Source: Amorphoplanes digitatis (GTDB taxonomy: Bacteria > Actinomycetota > Actinomycetes > Mycobacteriales > Micromonosporaceae). Taken from it: a stretch of DNA of 64,000 bases. The notes under the pieces were generated by a model. That model was given only the letters and a program-made list of their open reading frames with translations. It was not told the origin of the DNA and ran no database searches. The stretch covers positions 1,488,001 to 1,552,000 of the forward strand of contig NZ_JACHNH010000001.1 of assembly GCF_014205335.1 (NCBI RefSeq), read 5' to 3'. A program made the position numbers and the translations under genes. Positions 17,343 to 26,521 of this stretch are shown piece by piece. Every line of letters starts with the position of its first letter. The stretch's first letter is position 1.

Positions 17343-17593
17343 GATTGATGAGCGCCTACGCGCTTGGGCCTGTTTCCGCAGTTTGGGCGCTTGTCGCCCC
17401 GTGATCGTGTAAGTAGTAAATCACCACAAGACCGCGCCGTCGGGGCTATGCGGCCTAAAAGTCCAATTCACCAACAGTCCGGCAATTCGCTGGTTACAGT
17501 ACGGACGGCGCAGCTCCCCAATGCGAGCTTTGTCCCCGCGATGGATGCCCGCGCCGACCGGCCGAAAAGTCCGGGTGCACCACCAGCCGTCGC

Positions 17594-17678
17594 GTGCGGC
17601 ACCGAGAAAGGCAAACCCGTCGAAAGGCGGGGACGCAAAGCCAGGGACCTCCCGGAGCGGGAGGCGGCCCAGCCGCCG
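17594..17678 (+). ncRNA. Cyclic di-GMP-I riboswitch (GEMM-I)
   Basis: The leader of the Calx-beta gene contains the diagnostic GEMM-I core. GGCAAACC (17610-17617) leads into a six-pair stem (CCCGTC/GGCGGG) capped by a GAAA tetraloop (17622-17625), followed by GGGACGCAAAGCC (17630-17642). A second hairpin, CCTCCCG/CGGGAGG, follows at 17648-17664. A closing P1 helix can form between GCGGC (17596-17600) and GCCGC (17672-17676). P1 ends three bases before the AAGGAG ribosome binding site (17679-17684), so ligand binding could change access to it. No poly-U terminator is visible, which favours translational control, though transcriptional control is not excluded. Confidence 0.9.
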
Positions 17679-17696
17679 AAGGAGACAGAAAAACAC

Positions 17697-20582
17697 ATGC
17701 GCTATCAACCAGCCCATGCAGCCAAGAGCGGCTCGGTACCGTTCACGCTGCATGGCCACAAACCGGCCAGGGCGGTCCTTGCAGCCGCGACCGCCGGAAT
17801 CCTCGGTCTCGTGTCGACCGCCCTGGTGCCGTCACCCGCGATGGCCGACGCCAACGGAACGGTTTCCGTCACCGTGGCACCCTCCAGTGTCACGGAGGGC
17901 CAAGGCACCCTCACTTTCACGATCGTCAACACCGGTGCCAACGCGGCTAACGTCACCCTGGGTGGTACGGCAACACCGGTCACAGACTTCACCGCCGCGC
18001 CTGCAGTGCCGGCCACGGTGGCTGCTGCTGGTAGTGCGACCATCGTGATCACGCCGCTCGCCGACCTCACCTACGAGGGCGGGAACGAGACGGTCATCAT
18101 CACGGCCGCGGACTCCGTCACCGGCGGTGTCGACCATGGCTCGGCGACCGGAACCATCGTGGACGCCGAGACCACGCCGCCTACCTATGCGCTGTCCGCA
18201 CTGCCGAACCCGGTCGGCGAGGCCGCAGGGACGACGGCGATCACGGCGACCCTGACCAAGAAGTCGAGCACCGCCACCACCATCCTCCTGAGCACGACCA
18301 ATGGCACGGCGAGGGCTGGATACGACTACGTAGGGTTGACGAGCTTTCCGTTGACCGTTCCGGCCGGCAGTTTGACTGCCTCGACGAACGTGACCATCAT
18401 CGCGGATGGCATCACCGACTCGGCCGCCGTGGAGACCTTCAACGTGACCAGCAGCTCCGCGGGTCTCGTTCAGCCCACGAACGCCGCTGCGGGCGCGGTC
18501 ACGGTAAGCATCAATGATGCGAACGTGACATCAGAGGTGAAGGTCACCGGCGGAGGCTCCGTAGCTGAGGGTGACACGCTCACCATTCCCGTGACTCTCA
18601 CTCCTGCCTCCGAGAAGGAAGTCAAGGTCGACTGGGAGTCGGTGGCGCCTGGGGGTGGCCTTACCCCGGTGGCCACGGCGGGTACCGACTTCGTCTACCC
18701 GGCGAATCGTACGGTGACGATCCCGGCAGGGCAGACCGCGGGCTCCATCGCCATCCAGACGACCAAGGACAACATTTTCGAGGAAAATGAGAACTTCAAG
18801 ATTCAACTGACGAACCCGCAGAACACCACGATCGATGCGGCCAATTCCAGCGTGGCCGGCTTGATCACTACGGGTAAGGATGCTCCCAAGGTCAAGATTG
18901 AGCCCACCACGGTCACCGAGGGCGACTCGGGCCGGACGGCGGCCACCTTCACCGCCACGCTGAGTGCCGCCTCTACCCAGACCGTCAAGATCGCCTGGTC
19001 TGCCGACGCGGACGGCGTCGGGCTCAAGCCCGCGATTCCCGGCACGGACTTCGTGACCAAGTCCGGCGTTCTGACCTTCGCGCCGGGTGTGACCACGCAG
19101 ACCTTCACCGTGGAGATCATCGGTGACACGATCGACGAGGCCAGCACCGCCGGCGTCTCGGCGCCGACCGACGGCGAGACGTTCAAGCTGACGTTGAGCG
19201 CGCCGCCCGGCAGCGAAGCCTTCATCGACCTGAGTGACCCCGGTACCACCCGGATTATCACGATCCTCGATGACGACGCGGCGCCGACACTGATCTTCGC
19301 GGACAAGTCGCAAGCGGAGGGCAATGACGCCGCCGCCTGGCTCACGCCGGTCATGCTGAGCAACGGTACCGACATGCCGATCACCTTCAACGTCACCGTC
19401 GGCGCGGGTAGCACCGCCAACAGCACCGCGCTGGCCGGTCCTGGCGGTAACGACTATTCGTTGCTGAACGCGACGGGAATCGTCATCCCCGCAGGGGAGA
19501 CGAGCGCCTACCCGGTGCTGCTGGTCAACGGTGACCTGATCAACGAAACCGACGAGATCATCAACCTGGTGGCCACGCCGACCGTCAACAACGCCTTCCT
19601 TGCGACGGCTGCGACTCCCAAGACGGCCAAGATCACCTTGCAGAACGACGACAAGGTGCCGAACTTCGCGGTCAACGACGTCTCGGGTGCGGAGGGCGAG
19701 ACCGTCTCGGTGACCGGCACGGTGACCGGCACGCGCCAGGCCGACGCTAGCGTTCCTGCCACGAACGTCAGGTTGACGTTCGCGGGCGGTTCGTCGAACG
19801 GCAGCCGGGCCGCCAGCGTGAACGACTTCGACAACCCGGGTGCGGGGACCATCAACATCCCGTGGAACACGCTGAGCAATTCGGTCCTGCACATCACCGA
19901 CGTCGATCTGCTCGCCGACGAAGCCAACGAGCCGGCCGAGACGATCCTCGTGACCGGCAACGGCGTCGACGGTACCGCGACGGTGACCCCGGGCGTCATC
20001 ACGATCGAGGCCAGCGGCACCCAGACGCCGGGCACGCTCACGCTGACGAGCACCACCGCCACGCGGCTCGGTGCCGGCTCGGTCACCCTCACCGGAACGG
20101 CTTCGGATGAGGGCGCGGAGGTCACGCTGTGGGGCCGGACCGTCGATTCCGCCGCGGGCGACTTCACGGAGATCAACACCGCGACGGCCGGTGCGGGTGG
20201 CGCCTACACGTTCAAGCCGGTTATCAACATGGACGGCATGTACTTCAAGACCACCGACGGCGACCTGACGTCGTCCACGGTCAGGGTCAATGTCAAGGAG
20301 AACCCGAGCCTGTCGGCGACCTCTCCGAGCAAGGGCTCTGTCAAGGTCGTTGTCACCGGTAACCCGAAGGTCCGCGGCCTGTCGGCCAAGATCTTCCGGT
20401 TGGACGGCACGAAGTGGGTGACGGCGGGCACGGGCATCCTGAACTCGTCCGGCACCTTCACCAAGTCCTTCACGGCCAAGTCCGGCAAGACTTACAGCTT
20501 CCGGGCCCAGGTCGTGGGTAACTCCGCACGTGGCATCCTCACGAGCGCGGTGACGGCCACCAAGACCGTCAAGGCGAAGTAA
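17697..20582 (+). CDS. Secreted multi-domain Calx-beta protein (adhesin-like)
   Basis: A 961-residue exported protein. The signal peptide has an extended N-region, a hydrophobic core (VLAAATAGILGLVSTALV) and an AMA cleavage site near residue 50. Then come about six or seven Calx-beta-type beta-sandwich domains, each opening with an acidic motif (SVTEGQGT, SVAEGDT, TVTEGDSGRT, QAEGNDAA, GAEGETVS) and ending with DEIIN- or DEASTAG-like segments that would bind calcium. The last 250 residues are Ig-like without these motifs. No LPXTG anchor or C-terminal membrane helix is seen, so it is probably released or loosely wall-bound. Such proteins act in adhesion or matrix. The upstream c-di-GMP riboswitch supports a role in surface or developmental behaviour. 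Confidence 0.85.
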   Translation: MRYQPAHAAKSGSVPFTLHGHKPARAVLAAATAGILGLVSTALVPSPAMADANGTVSVTVAPSSVTEGQGTLTFTIVNTGANAANVTLGGTATPVTDFTAAPAVPATVAAAGSATIVITPLADLTYEGGNETVIITAADSVTGGVDHGSATGTIVDAETTPPTYALSALPNPVGEAAGTTAITATLTKKSSTATTILLSTTNGTARAGYDYVGLTSFPLTVPAGSLTASTNVTIIADGITDSAAVETFNVTSSSAGLVQPTNAAAGAVTVSINDANVTSEVKVTGGGSVAEGDTLTIPVTLTPASEKEVKVDWESVAPGGGLTPVATAGTDFVYPANRTVTIPAGQTAGSIAIQTTKDNIFEENENFKIQLTNPQNTTIDAANSSVAGLITTGKDAPKVKIEPTTVTEGDSGRTAATFTATLSAASTQTVKIAWSADADGVGLKPAIPGTDFVTKSGVLTFAPGVTTQTFTVEIIGDTIDEASTAGVSAPTDGETFKLTLSAPPGSEAFIDLSDPGTTRIITILDDDAAPTLIFADKSQAEGNDAAAWLTPVMLSNGTDMPITFNVTVGAGSTANSTALAGPGGNDYSLLNATGIVIPAGETSAYPVLLVNGDLINETDEIINLVATPTVNNAFLATAATPKTAKITLQNDDKVPNFAVNDVSGAEGETVSVTGTVTGTRQADASVPATNVRLTFAGGSSNGSRAASVNDFDNPGAGTINIPWNTLSNSVLHITDVDLLADEANEPAETILVTGNGVDGTATVTPGVITIEASGTQTPGTLTLTSTTATRLGAGSVTLTGTASDEGAEVTLWGRTVDSAAGDFTEINTATAGAGGAYTFKPVINMDGMYFKTTDGDLTSSTVRVNVKENPSLSATSPSKGSVKVVVTGNPKVRGLSAKIFRLDGTKWVTAGTGILNSSGTFTKSFTAKSGKTYSFRAQVVGNSARGILTSAVTATKTVKAK

Positions 20583-20613
20583 CACCGACCCTAAGTAACA
20601 CCGACCCAAAGAA

Positions 20614-20644
20614 GGCAGGGGTGGCCCGTCGGGCCACCCCTGCC
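20614..20644. terminator. Strong bidirectional hairpin terminator
   Basis: A perfect 14-bp stem (GGCAGGGGTGGCCC with its complement) around a GTC loop between two convergent genes. On the minus strand it is followed by TTCTTT; on the plus strand by GCTTGTTCTG. It probably ends both transcripts. Confidence 0.85.
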
Positions 20645-20655
20645 GCTTGTTCTGC

Positions 20656-21696
20656 CTAGCCCTTGAGCAGGTTGCGCGGACCGGTCCACTTCTTCACCAG
20701 CCGGGTACGCGTCTGCGTCCTGCCGCCGACCTCCACGCGGTAGCTCTGCTTGACCGTGCGCAGCGTCTGCCAGGCGCGAACCTGCCGCCGCACGCCGCCG
20801 ACCTTCGTCGTGACGGTGCGCAGCTTCCACGTGCGGCACTCGGTCGCGTGGCGCTTGTCGCCGTGTACGACGGTCTCGACGGCCAGGCACCGGTAGGACG
20901 ACTTGGCCTTGTACGGGTTGCGTCCCCCGCCGCCGGCGAGCTGGAACACCTTGGCCATCGACGCGTACCAGTTGTAGGCCATCTTCGAGTAGCCGAAGGC
21001 GTTCGGGTGGCGCAGGTCGTGCAGGTCGATGCCGCCGACCGAGGACTGGTCAACGACCGTGATCTTCGGGTCGTTCTTCTTCGCGACCAGCCCAGGGATG
21101 AGCTCGTTGTAGGCGCGCCCGTCGGCGCGTTCCTTCGACACCCGGGAGGCGGTGATCTGCGCGACGAATATGTACGCCTCCGGCCGCGCGGCACGGACCT
21201 GGTCGATCAGCGCGGAGAGCTTGGCGGCGGTGGCGCGGGCGCCGACGCCCTCCTTGATGCTGTTGGTGCCGGCGTGCAGCAGGACGACGTCGGGGCGCGC
21301 CTGCGCGAGCCAGTCGTCCGCCTCGGCGGCGAGCTCGTCGATGTTGTAGCCGCCGTGGCCCTCGTGCTGCGGGTCGGAGCCGCTGCCGTTCGACTGCGAA
21401 CCCACGAAGTTGATCTGCATGCCGCCGAGGAGCAGGCGGTGCGCCAGGCCCTTGCGGTACCCGTCGCGGGCCGGCGTGCCGGTGCCCAGCGTGATCGAGT
21501 CGCCGAGCGGCATGACCCGCATCGCCACGAAGGACGTCGGCTCGGTGGCCGTAGGACCGGTGGTGGGATCCGCGTTCGCCGTGGTGGGCTCCGCGTTCGC
21601 CGTCTGGGGGATGCCGACGGCCGCGACGGCCAGCGCTCCGGCGAGCACACCGACGCCGAGGCGGCGTGCGCCCGTCCGCGCAGATCCGAACCTCAA
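20656..21696 (-). CDS. Secreted SGNH/GDSL-family hydrolase
   Basis: A 346-residue exported esterase-like enzyme. After the signal peptide (LGVGVLAGALAVAAVG, cleaved near TANA-EP) come block I MPLGDSITLG with the nucleophile Ser, block III GTNS, and DLHDLRHPNAFGY with the catalytic Asp and His. Substrates in this fold include acetylated polysaccharides and lipids. The C-terminal 90 residues (basic, several W-K-L repeats) are an extra domain of unknown role, possibly wall-binding. I start it at TTG 21696 because AAGGGA lies six bases upstream; ATG 21798 would overlap the next gene's end. It lies in the same direction as the LamG-like gene. Confidence 0.85.
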   Translation of the reverse strand: MRFGSARTGARRLGVGVLAGALAVAAVGIPQTANAEPTTANADPTTGPTATEPTSFVAMRVMPLGDSITLGTGTPARDGYRKGLAHRLLLGGMQINFVGSQSNGSGSDPQHEGHGGYNIDELAAEADDWLAQARPDVVLLHAGTNSIKEGVGARATAAKLSALIDQVRAARPEAYIFVAQITASRVSKERADGRAYNELIPGLVAKKNDPKITVVDQSSVGGIDLHDLRHPNAFGYSKMAYNWYASMAKVFQLAGGGGRNPYKAKSSYRCLAVETVVHGDKRHATECRTWKLRTVTTKVGGVRRQVRAWQTLRTVKQSYRVEVGGRTQTRTRLVKKWTGPRNLLKG

Positions 21697-21794
21697 TGTG
21701 AGTCCCTTCGAGTCGCCGGTGCTGACAGACCGAAGATCGGGCGTGGGGCGGGGCCGGACGAGTCCCGGTAGGTTGCAAAAGATGGTGATCCAGG

Positions 21795-22610
21795 TCACTG
21801 CAGCTGGGTGACGGTGAAGTCGGCGAAACGGAAGCGCGTGTTGTCGCCCCGAATGCCCACTGCCGCCACCTGCGTGATCGGTGCGCAGCCGACCCCGGTG
21901 TCCACCGCGCTGACGACCGGCTCACCGTCGATGAACCCGGCGACGGTGACCGAGCCGTCGGGGTTGTTCCGCACCGTCGCCGACACCGGCCGCCAGGTGT
22001 TTCGCAAGATCGGGTAGCCGGGCACCTGGGCGCCCAGCACGTAGTACGTCCCGCCGTTGCTCGGTCCGCCCGGGCACTTCTTCTTGATCAGGACCTTGCC
22101 GTCGCGGCGGGCGACGCTGACCGCGTACAGGTGGTACTGCGTCCGGTGGCGCAGCCAGATGTGCACGCCGTCGTAGCTGATCGCCGGCGTGTACGAGGTC
22201 GAGCCCTGCCCCGCGATGTTCAGGTCGAACGCCACCTCGACGTCGCCGAAGTCGGCCCGCCGGGTGTTCATCCGGAACACCGCCGAGCCGGTGAACCGGT
22301 CCGAGCGCCGACCCGGCGCGCCGTCATCGATCTTGCCGGTGTCGCCGCTGTCGCCCGCGGCGAAGAGCGAGCCCGCGGTCACCTCCCACACCGCCGAGCG
22401 CCGCGCGTTCCGGTCCCTCGGGTTGCGGTAGGCATACGAGTTGGTCACCAGCCCGGACTTCCGGCCGAGCGACGGCCGAAACGGCGCCCCGCGCGTGCCG
22501 GCGCTGGTGACGTCGGTGTCCTCGTCCGCGGCGGCCGGGCCAATGACCATGCCCTGCGCTACGACCACCGCCGTCACCAGGGCGACGGCGAGCCGGTGAA
22601 TTCTGCCTAT
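21795..22610 (-). CDS. Secreted LamG/concanavalin-like protein
   Basis: An exported protein of about 271 residues. A signal peptide (RLAVALVTAVVVAQGMVIG, ending PAAA-DE) is followed by a beta-rich domain with TWRPVSATVRNNPDGSVTVAGFIDGEP-type strands and a final FRFADFTVTQ, the layout of LamG-like jelly rolls that bind or cut polysaccharide. No catalytic residues can be assigned. The start is unclear: the best ribosome binding site, GGGAGG (22617-22622), is six bases before an ATA codon at 22610, which would give a signal peptide of normal length. The nearest ATG, at 22673, lies upstream of a hairpin and adds 21 unneeded residues. The SGNH gene follows 98 bp downstream. Confidence 0.65.
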   Translation of the reverse strand: MGRIHRLAVALVTAVVVAQGMVIGPAAADEDTDVTSAGTRGAPFRPSLGRKSGLVTNSYAYRNPRDRNARRSAVWEVTAGSLFAAGDSGDTGKIDDGAPGRRSDRFTGSAVFRMNTRRADFGDVEVAFDLNIAGQGSTSYTPAISYDGVHIWLRHRTQYHLYAVSVARRDGKVLIKKKCPGGPSNGGTYYVLGAQVPGYPILRNTWRPVSATVRNNPDGSVTVAGFIDGEPVVSAVDTGVGCAPITQVAAVGIRGDNTRFRFADFTVTQLQ

Positions 22611-22826
22611 GGTGTGCCTCCCGATCGGTGCAACGGGGTTGCGCCGATCCTTCGGGCCACGGGCCGCGGACATGAGAGAAGCAGCGCCGCGACCCGCGGC
22701 TACCACCGAAAAGCACCTGGGATCCGGTCGACTTGCACCACGGCCTGTGCGCTCCACGCGCGCCGCCGGGCCGGGACGCCCACCTCGGCGAGTGAGGTGA
22801 GGTAGGCGTCCCGGAAGGTCGGCGGG

Positions 22827-24785
22827 TCAGTCGACCTCGACGGCGGCCTGGGCGAACTGGGCCGAGTACAGGCGGGCGTATGCGCCGTCCGCCGCGATCA
22901 GTTCGTCGTGGCTGCCCTGTTCGACGATCGCGCCTGATTCCATCACCAGGATCACGTCCGCGTCCCGGATCGTCGACAGGCGGTGGGCGATCACGAAGGA
23001 CGTGCGGCCGACCCGGAGTGTGTTCATCGCGCGCTGGATCAGCACCTCGGTGCGGGTGTCGACCGAGCTGGTCGCCTCGTCCAGGATCAGGATGCTCGGC
23101 TCGGCGAGGAACGCCCGGGCGATGGTGATCAGCTGCTTCTCGCCGGCCGAGACGTTCGAGCCCTCGTCGTCGATGATCGTGTCCATGCCGTCGGGCAGCG
23201 AGCGGACGAAGCGGTCCACGTGGGCCGCCTCCGCGGCCGCCGCCACCGACTCCGGCGTGGGGTCGTCGGCGCCGTACGCGATGTTGTCGTAGATCGTGCC
23301 GCCGAACAGCCAGGTGTCCTGTAGCACCATGCCCATGTACTCGCGCAGTTCCTCGCGGGGCATCTCCGCGATGTCCACCCCGTCCAGGGTGATCCGCCCG
23401 CCGGTCACGTCGTAGAAGCGCATCAGCAGGTTGACCAGCGTCGTCTTGCCGGCGCCGGTGGGGCCCACGATGGCCACGGTCTGGCCCGGCTCGACGGCCA
23501 GCGACAGGTCGTCGATCAGCGGCTTGTCCGGCGCGTACCGGAAGGAGACGTTCTCGAACGCGACCCGGCCGCGGGCCGGCGCGGTCAGCGGCGAGGTGGC
23601 CGGGTCCGCGGACTGCTCCGGCGCGTCCAGCAGGGCGAACACCCGCTCGGCCGAGGCGACACCGGACTGCACCAGGTTGGCCATGCTCGCCACCTGGGTG
23701 AGCGGCTGGGAGAACTGCCGCGAGTACTGGATGAACGCCTGCACGTCGCCGAGCGACAGCGCGCCCGACGCCACCCGCAGGCCGCCGACGACGGCGACCA
23801 GCACGTAGTTGACGTTGCTGATGAACATCATCGCGGGCTGGATCAGGCCGGAGATGAACTGGGCGCGGAAGCTCGACGCGTACAGCTTGTCGTTGTGGGT
23901 CTCGAAGGTCTCGGCCGCCTCGCGCTGCCGGCCGAAGACCTTGACCAGCGAGTGGCCGGTGAACATCTCCTCGATGTGGCCGTTCAGCTTGCCGGTGGTC
24001 GCCCACTGCGCGACGAACTGCGGCTGTGACCGCTTGCCGATGGCCGTGGTGACGACCACCGACAGCGGCACGGTGACCAGCGCGATGATCGCCAGCAGCG
24101 GCGAGATCCAGAACATCATCGCGAGTACGCCGACGATCATCAGCAGGGCCGTGACGAGCTGGGCGAAGGTCTGCTGAAGCGTCTGTGCGATGTTGTCGGT
24201 GTCGTTCGTCGCCTTGCTCAGCACCTCGCCGCGCGGCTGCTGGTCGAAGTAGGAGAGCGGCAGCCGGGCCAGCTTCGCCTCGACCTGCTGGCGCAGCCGG
24301 AACACGGCGGCCTGCACGACCACCGCGGTCAGCCGGCCCTGTAGGACACCGAACAGCCAGGCGGCCAGGTAGATCACCAGCACCCAGAGCAGCAGGTGCC
24401 CGAGCCGGTCGAAGTCGATGCCCTGGCCCGGCACCACGTCGGTCGAGGCGAGCATGTCGGCCTGGTTGGTCCGGCCCTGCGCGCGGAGCTGGGCGATGAT
24501 GTCCGCCTTGCTCTGGTCGGCGGGCAGCGTCTTGCCGATGAGGCCGTTGAAGATGATGTCGGTGGCGTGCCCGAGCAGGCGCGGCCCGGCGACCGACAGG
24601 GCGACGCTGGCGGCGCCGAGCAGCAGCACCAGGCCGACCAGCACCCGGTGCGGGCGCAGCATGCCCAGCAGCCGCTTGAGGGAGCCCTTGAAATCCTGGA
24701 GCTTCTCGGCCGGCATGCCGGCCGCCATCATCCGGCCGGGCCCCGCCATCGGCGGGCCGCCCGGTGCACGCGCGGGGGCGGTCAT
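22827..24785 (-). CDS. ABC exporter, membrane-ATPase fusion subunit B
   Basis: A 652-residue half transporter: a short Gly/Pro/Met-rich N-terminus, six transmembrane helices (residues about 45-370) and an ATPase domain with Walker A GPTGAGKTT, signature NVSAGEKQL and Walker B ILILDEATSSVD, all intact. It overlaps the preceding subunit gene by four bases (ATGA), and together they should form a heterodimeric exporter of the BmrCD/TmrAB type. Such pumps move lipids, peptides or drugs out of the cell. This subunit carries the catalytically complete Walker B glutamate. The TetR regulator at the head of the operon suggests induction by a substrate. Confidence 0.92.
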   Translation of the reverse strand: MTAPARAPGGPPMAGPGRMMAAGMPAEKLQDFKGSLKRLLGMLRPHRVLVGLVLLLGAASVALSVAGPRLLGHATDIIFNGLIGKTLPADQSKADIIAQLRAQGRTNQADMLASTDVVPGQGIDFDRLGHLLLWVLVIYLAAWLFGVLQGRLTAVVVQAAVFRLRQQVEAKLARLPLSYFDQQPRGEVLSKATNDTDNIAQTLQQTFAQLVTALLMIVGVLAMMFWISPLLAIIALVTVPLSVVVTTAIGKRSQPQFVAQWATTGKLNGHIEEMFTGHSLVKVFGRQREAAETFETHNDKLYASSFRAQFISGLIQPAMMFISNVNYVLVAVVGGLRVASGALSLGDVQAFIQYSRQFSQPLTQVASMANLVQSGVASAERVFALLDAPEQSADPATSPLTAPARGRVAFENVSFRYAPDKPLIDDLSLAVEPGQTVAIVGPTGAGKTTLVNLLMRFYDVTGGRITLDGVDIAEMPREELREYMGMVLQDTWLFGGTIYDNIAYGADDPTPESVAAAAEAAHVDRFVRSLPDGMDTIIDDEGSNVSAGEKQLITIARAFLAEPSILILDEATSSVDTRTEVLIQRAMNTLRVGRTSFVIAHRLSTIRDADVILVMESGAIVEQGSHDELIAADGAYARLYSAQFAQAAVEVD

Positions 24786-26518
24786 GCCGCGGCCTCCTGC
24801 TCCGTGAGCTGTGACAAGACGATCTCCCGGTACGTGGGGTTCGTGTCCATGAGTTCGGTGTGCGTCCCGGTGCCGACGACAAGGCCCTCGTCGAGCACGA
24901 CGATCCGGTCGGCGTCGCGGATGGTGCTGACCCGCTGCGCGACGATGATCACCGTGGCGTCGGCGATGTGCTCGGTCAGCGCGGCACGCAGCGCCGCGTC
25001 GGTGGCGTAGTCGAGCGCCGAGAACGAGTCGTCGAAGAGGTAGATCTCCGGGCGGTGCACCAGCAGCCGGGCGATCGCCAGGCGCTGGCGCTGGCCGCCG
25101 GAGACGTTCGTGCCGCCCTGCGCGATCGGCGCCTCGAGGCCGCCGTCCATCCGCTCGACGAAGTCGCGCGCCTGCGCGACCTCCAGCGCGGTCCACAGCT
25201 CCTCGTCGGTGGCGTCCGGGTTGCCGTAGCGCAGGTTCGAGGCGACCGTGCCGCTGAACAGGTAGGGCCGCTGCGGCACCAGGCCGACCGTCTTCGACAG
25301 CAGCGCCGGGTCGAGCGCGCGGACGTCGACGCCGTCGACGAGCACGCTGCCGCCGGTCGCGTCGAACAGCCGGGGTACGAGATTGAGCAGCGTGGTCTTG
25401 CCGCTGCCGGTGCTGCCGATGACGGCGGTGATCTCGCGCGGCCGGGCGGACAGGTTGATCCGGCTGAGCACGGGCGCCTCGGCGCCCGGGTAGCGGAACT
25501 CGACGTCGCGCAGCTCCAGGAAGCCGTGCCGGCTCAGCTCGCGTACCGGCTCCGGGTCGATCTCGACGCTCGACGGGGTGTCGAGCACCTCCTCGATCCG
25601 CTCGGCGCAGACCTCGGCGCGGGGGATCATCACGAACATGAACGTCGCCATCATGATCGCCATCAGGATCTGCATGAGGTAGCTGATGAACGCGGTCAGC
25701 GCGCCGATCTGCATGCTGCCGTCGTCGATGCGGTGCCCGCCGAACCACAGCACGGCGACGCTGGAGATGTTCACCAGCAGCATGACGGTCGGGAACATCA
25801 GCGCCATCAGCTTGCCGACGCGCAGCGAGACGTCGGTGAGCTCGTCGTTGGCGACGCCGTACCGCTGCCGCTCGCGGTCGTCGCGGACGAAGGCGCGGAT
25901 CACCCGGATGCCGGTGATCTGCTCGCGCATCACCTGGTTGACCCGGTCGATCCGCACCTGCATGGTCCGGAACAGCGGCCGCATCCGGGCGATGATCAGC
26001 GAGACCACCCCGACGAGCGCGGGCACGATCACCAGCAGCAGCGACGACAGCGGCACGTCCTGGCGCAGGGCGAGTAGGATGCCGCCGACGCACATGATCG
26101 GCGCGGCGACCATCAGCAGGAACGTCATCAGCACCAGCATCTGTACCTGCTGGACGTCGTTGGTGGTCCGGGTGATCAGCGAGGGCGCGCCGAACCGGTC
26201 GACCTCGCGGGCCGAGTAGGAGAGCACCGTGGCGAAGATGCCGGCCCGGATGTCGCGGCCGACGGCCATGGCGGTCTGTGCGCCGAAGTAGACGGCCGCG
26301 ATCTGCGCGGCGATCTGCACGAGCGTGACGCCGAGCATCTCGACGCCGACCCGCATGACGTAGCCGGTGTCGCCGGGGACGACGCCGTTGTCGATGATGT
26401 CGGCGTTCATGGCGGGCAGGTAGAGCATGGCCAGCGTGGCGACGAACTGGAAGAGCACGACCAGAGAGATCGACTTCCCGTACGGCCGTAGCTGCGCACG
26501 TAGCAGTCGGACAAGCAC
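24782..26518 (-). CDS. ABC exporter, membrane-ATPase fusion subunit A
   Basis: A 578-residue half transporter with six transmembrane helices in residues 15-300 and an ATPase domain: Walker A GSTGSGKTT, signature NVSGGQRQRL, Walker B IYLFDDSFSALD. The catalytic glutamate after Walker B is replaced by Asp, as in the degenerate site of heterodimeric exporters. It is the second gene of a TetR-exporter operon, three bases after the regulator stop, and overlaps subunit B by four bases. Substrate unknown. Confidence 0.92.
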   Translation of the reverse strand: MLVRLLRAQLRPYGKSISLVVLFQFVATLAMLYLPAMNADIIDNGVVPGDTGYVMRVGVEMLGVTLVQIAAQIAAVYFGAQTAMAVGRDIRAGIFATVLSYSAREVDRFGAPSLITRTTNDVQQVQMLVLMTFLLMVAAPIMCVGGILLALRQDVPLSSLLLVIVPALVGVVSLIIARMRPLFRTMQVRIDRVNQVMREQITGIRVIRAFVRDDRERQRYGVANDELTDVSLRVGKLMALMFPTVMLLVNISSVAVLWFGGHRIDDGSMQIGALTAFISYLMQILMAIMMATFMFVMIPRAEVCAERIEEVLDTPSSVEIDPEPVRELSRHGFLELRDVEFRYPGAEAPVLSRINLSARPREITAVIGSTGSGKTTLLNLVPRLFDATGGSVLVDGVDVRALDPALLSKTVGLVPQRPYLFSGTVASNLRYGNPDATDEELWTALEVAQARDFVERMDGGLEAPIAQGGTNVSGGQRQRLAIARLLVHRPEIYLFDDSFSALDYATDAALRAALTEHIADATVIIVAQRVSTIRDADRIVVLDEGLVVGTGTHTELMDTNPTYREIVLSQLTEQEAAA

Positions 26519-26521
26519 CGT

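Noticed and set aside
18531..20609. A 692-codon minus-strand frame opposite the Calx-beta gene.
   Set aside because: Arg/Gly-rich shadow with no motif; the plus strand has a signal peptide, repeated domains and a riboswitch.
22611..22760. A riboswitch (SAM, c-di-AMP or other) in the leader of the LamG-like gene.
   Set aside because: There is a good hairpin before the ribosome binding site, but none of the conserved cores of the known classes could be found.
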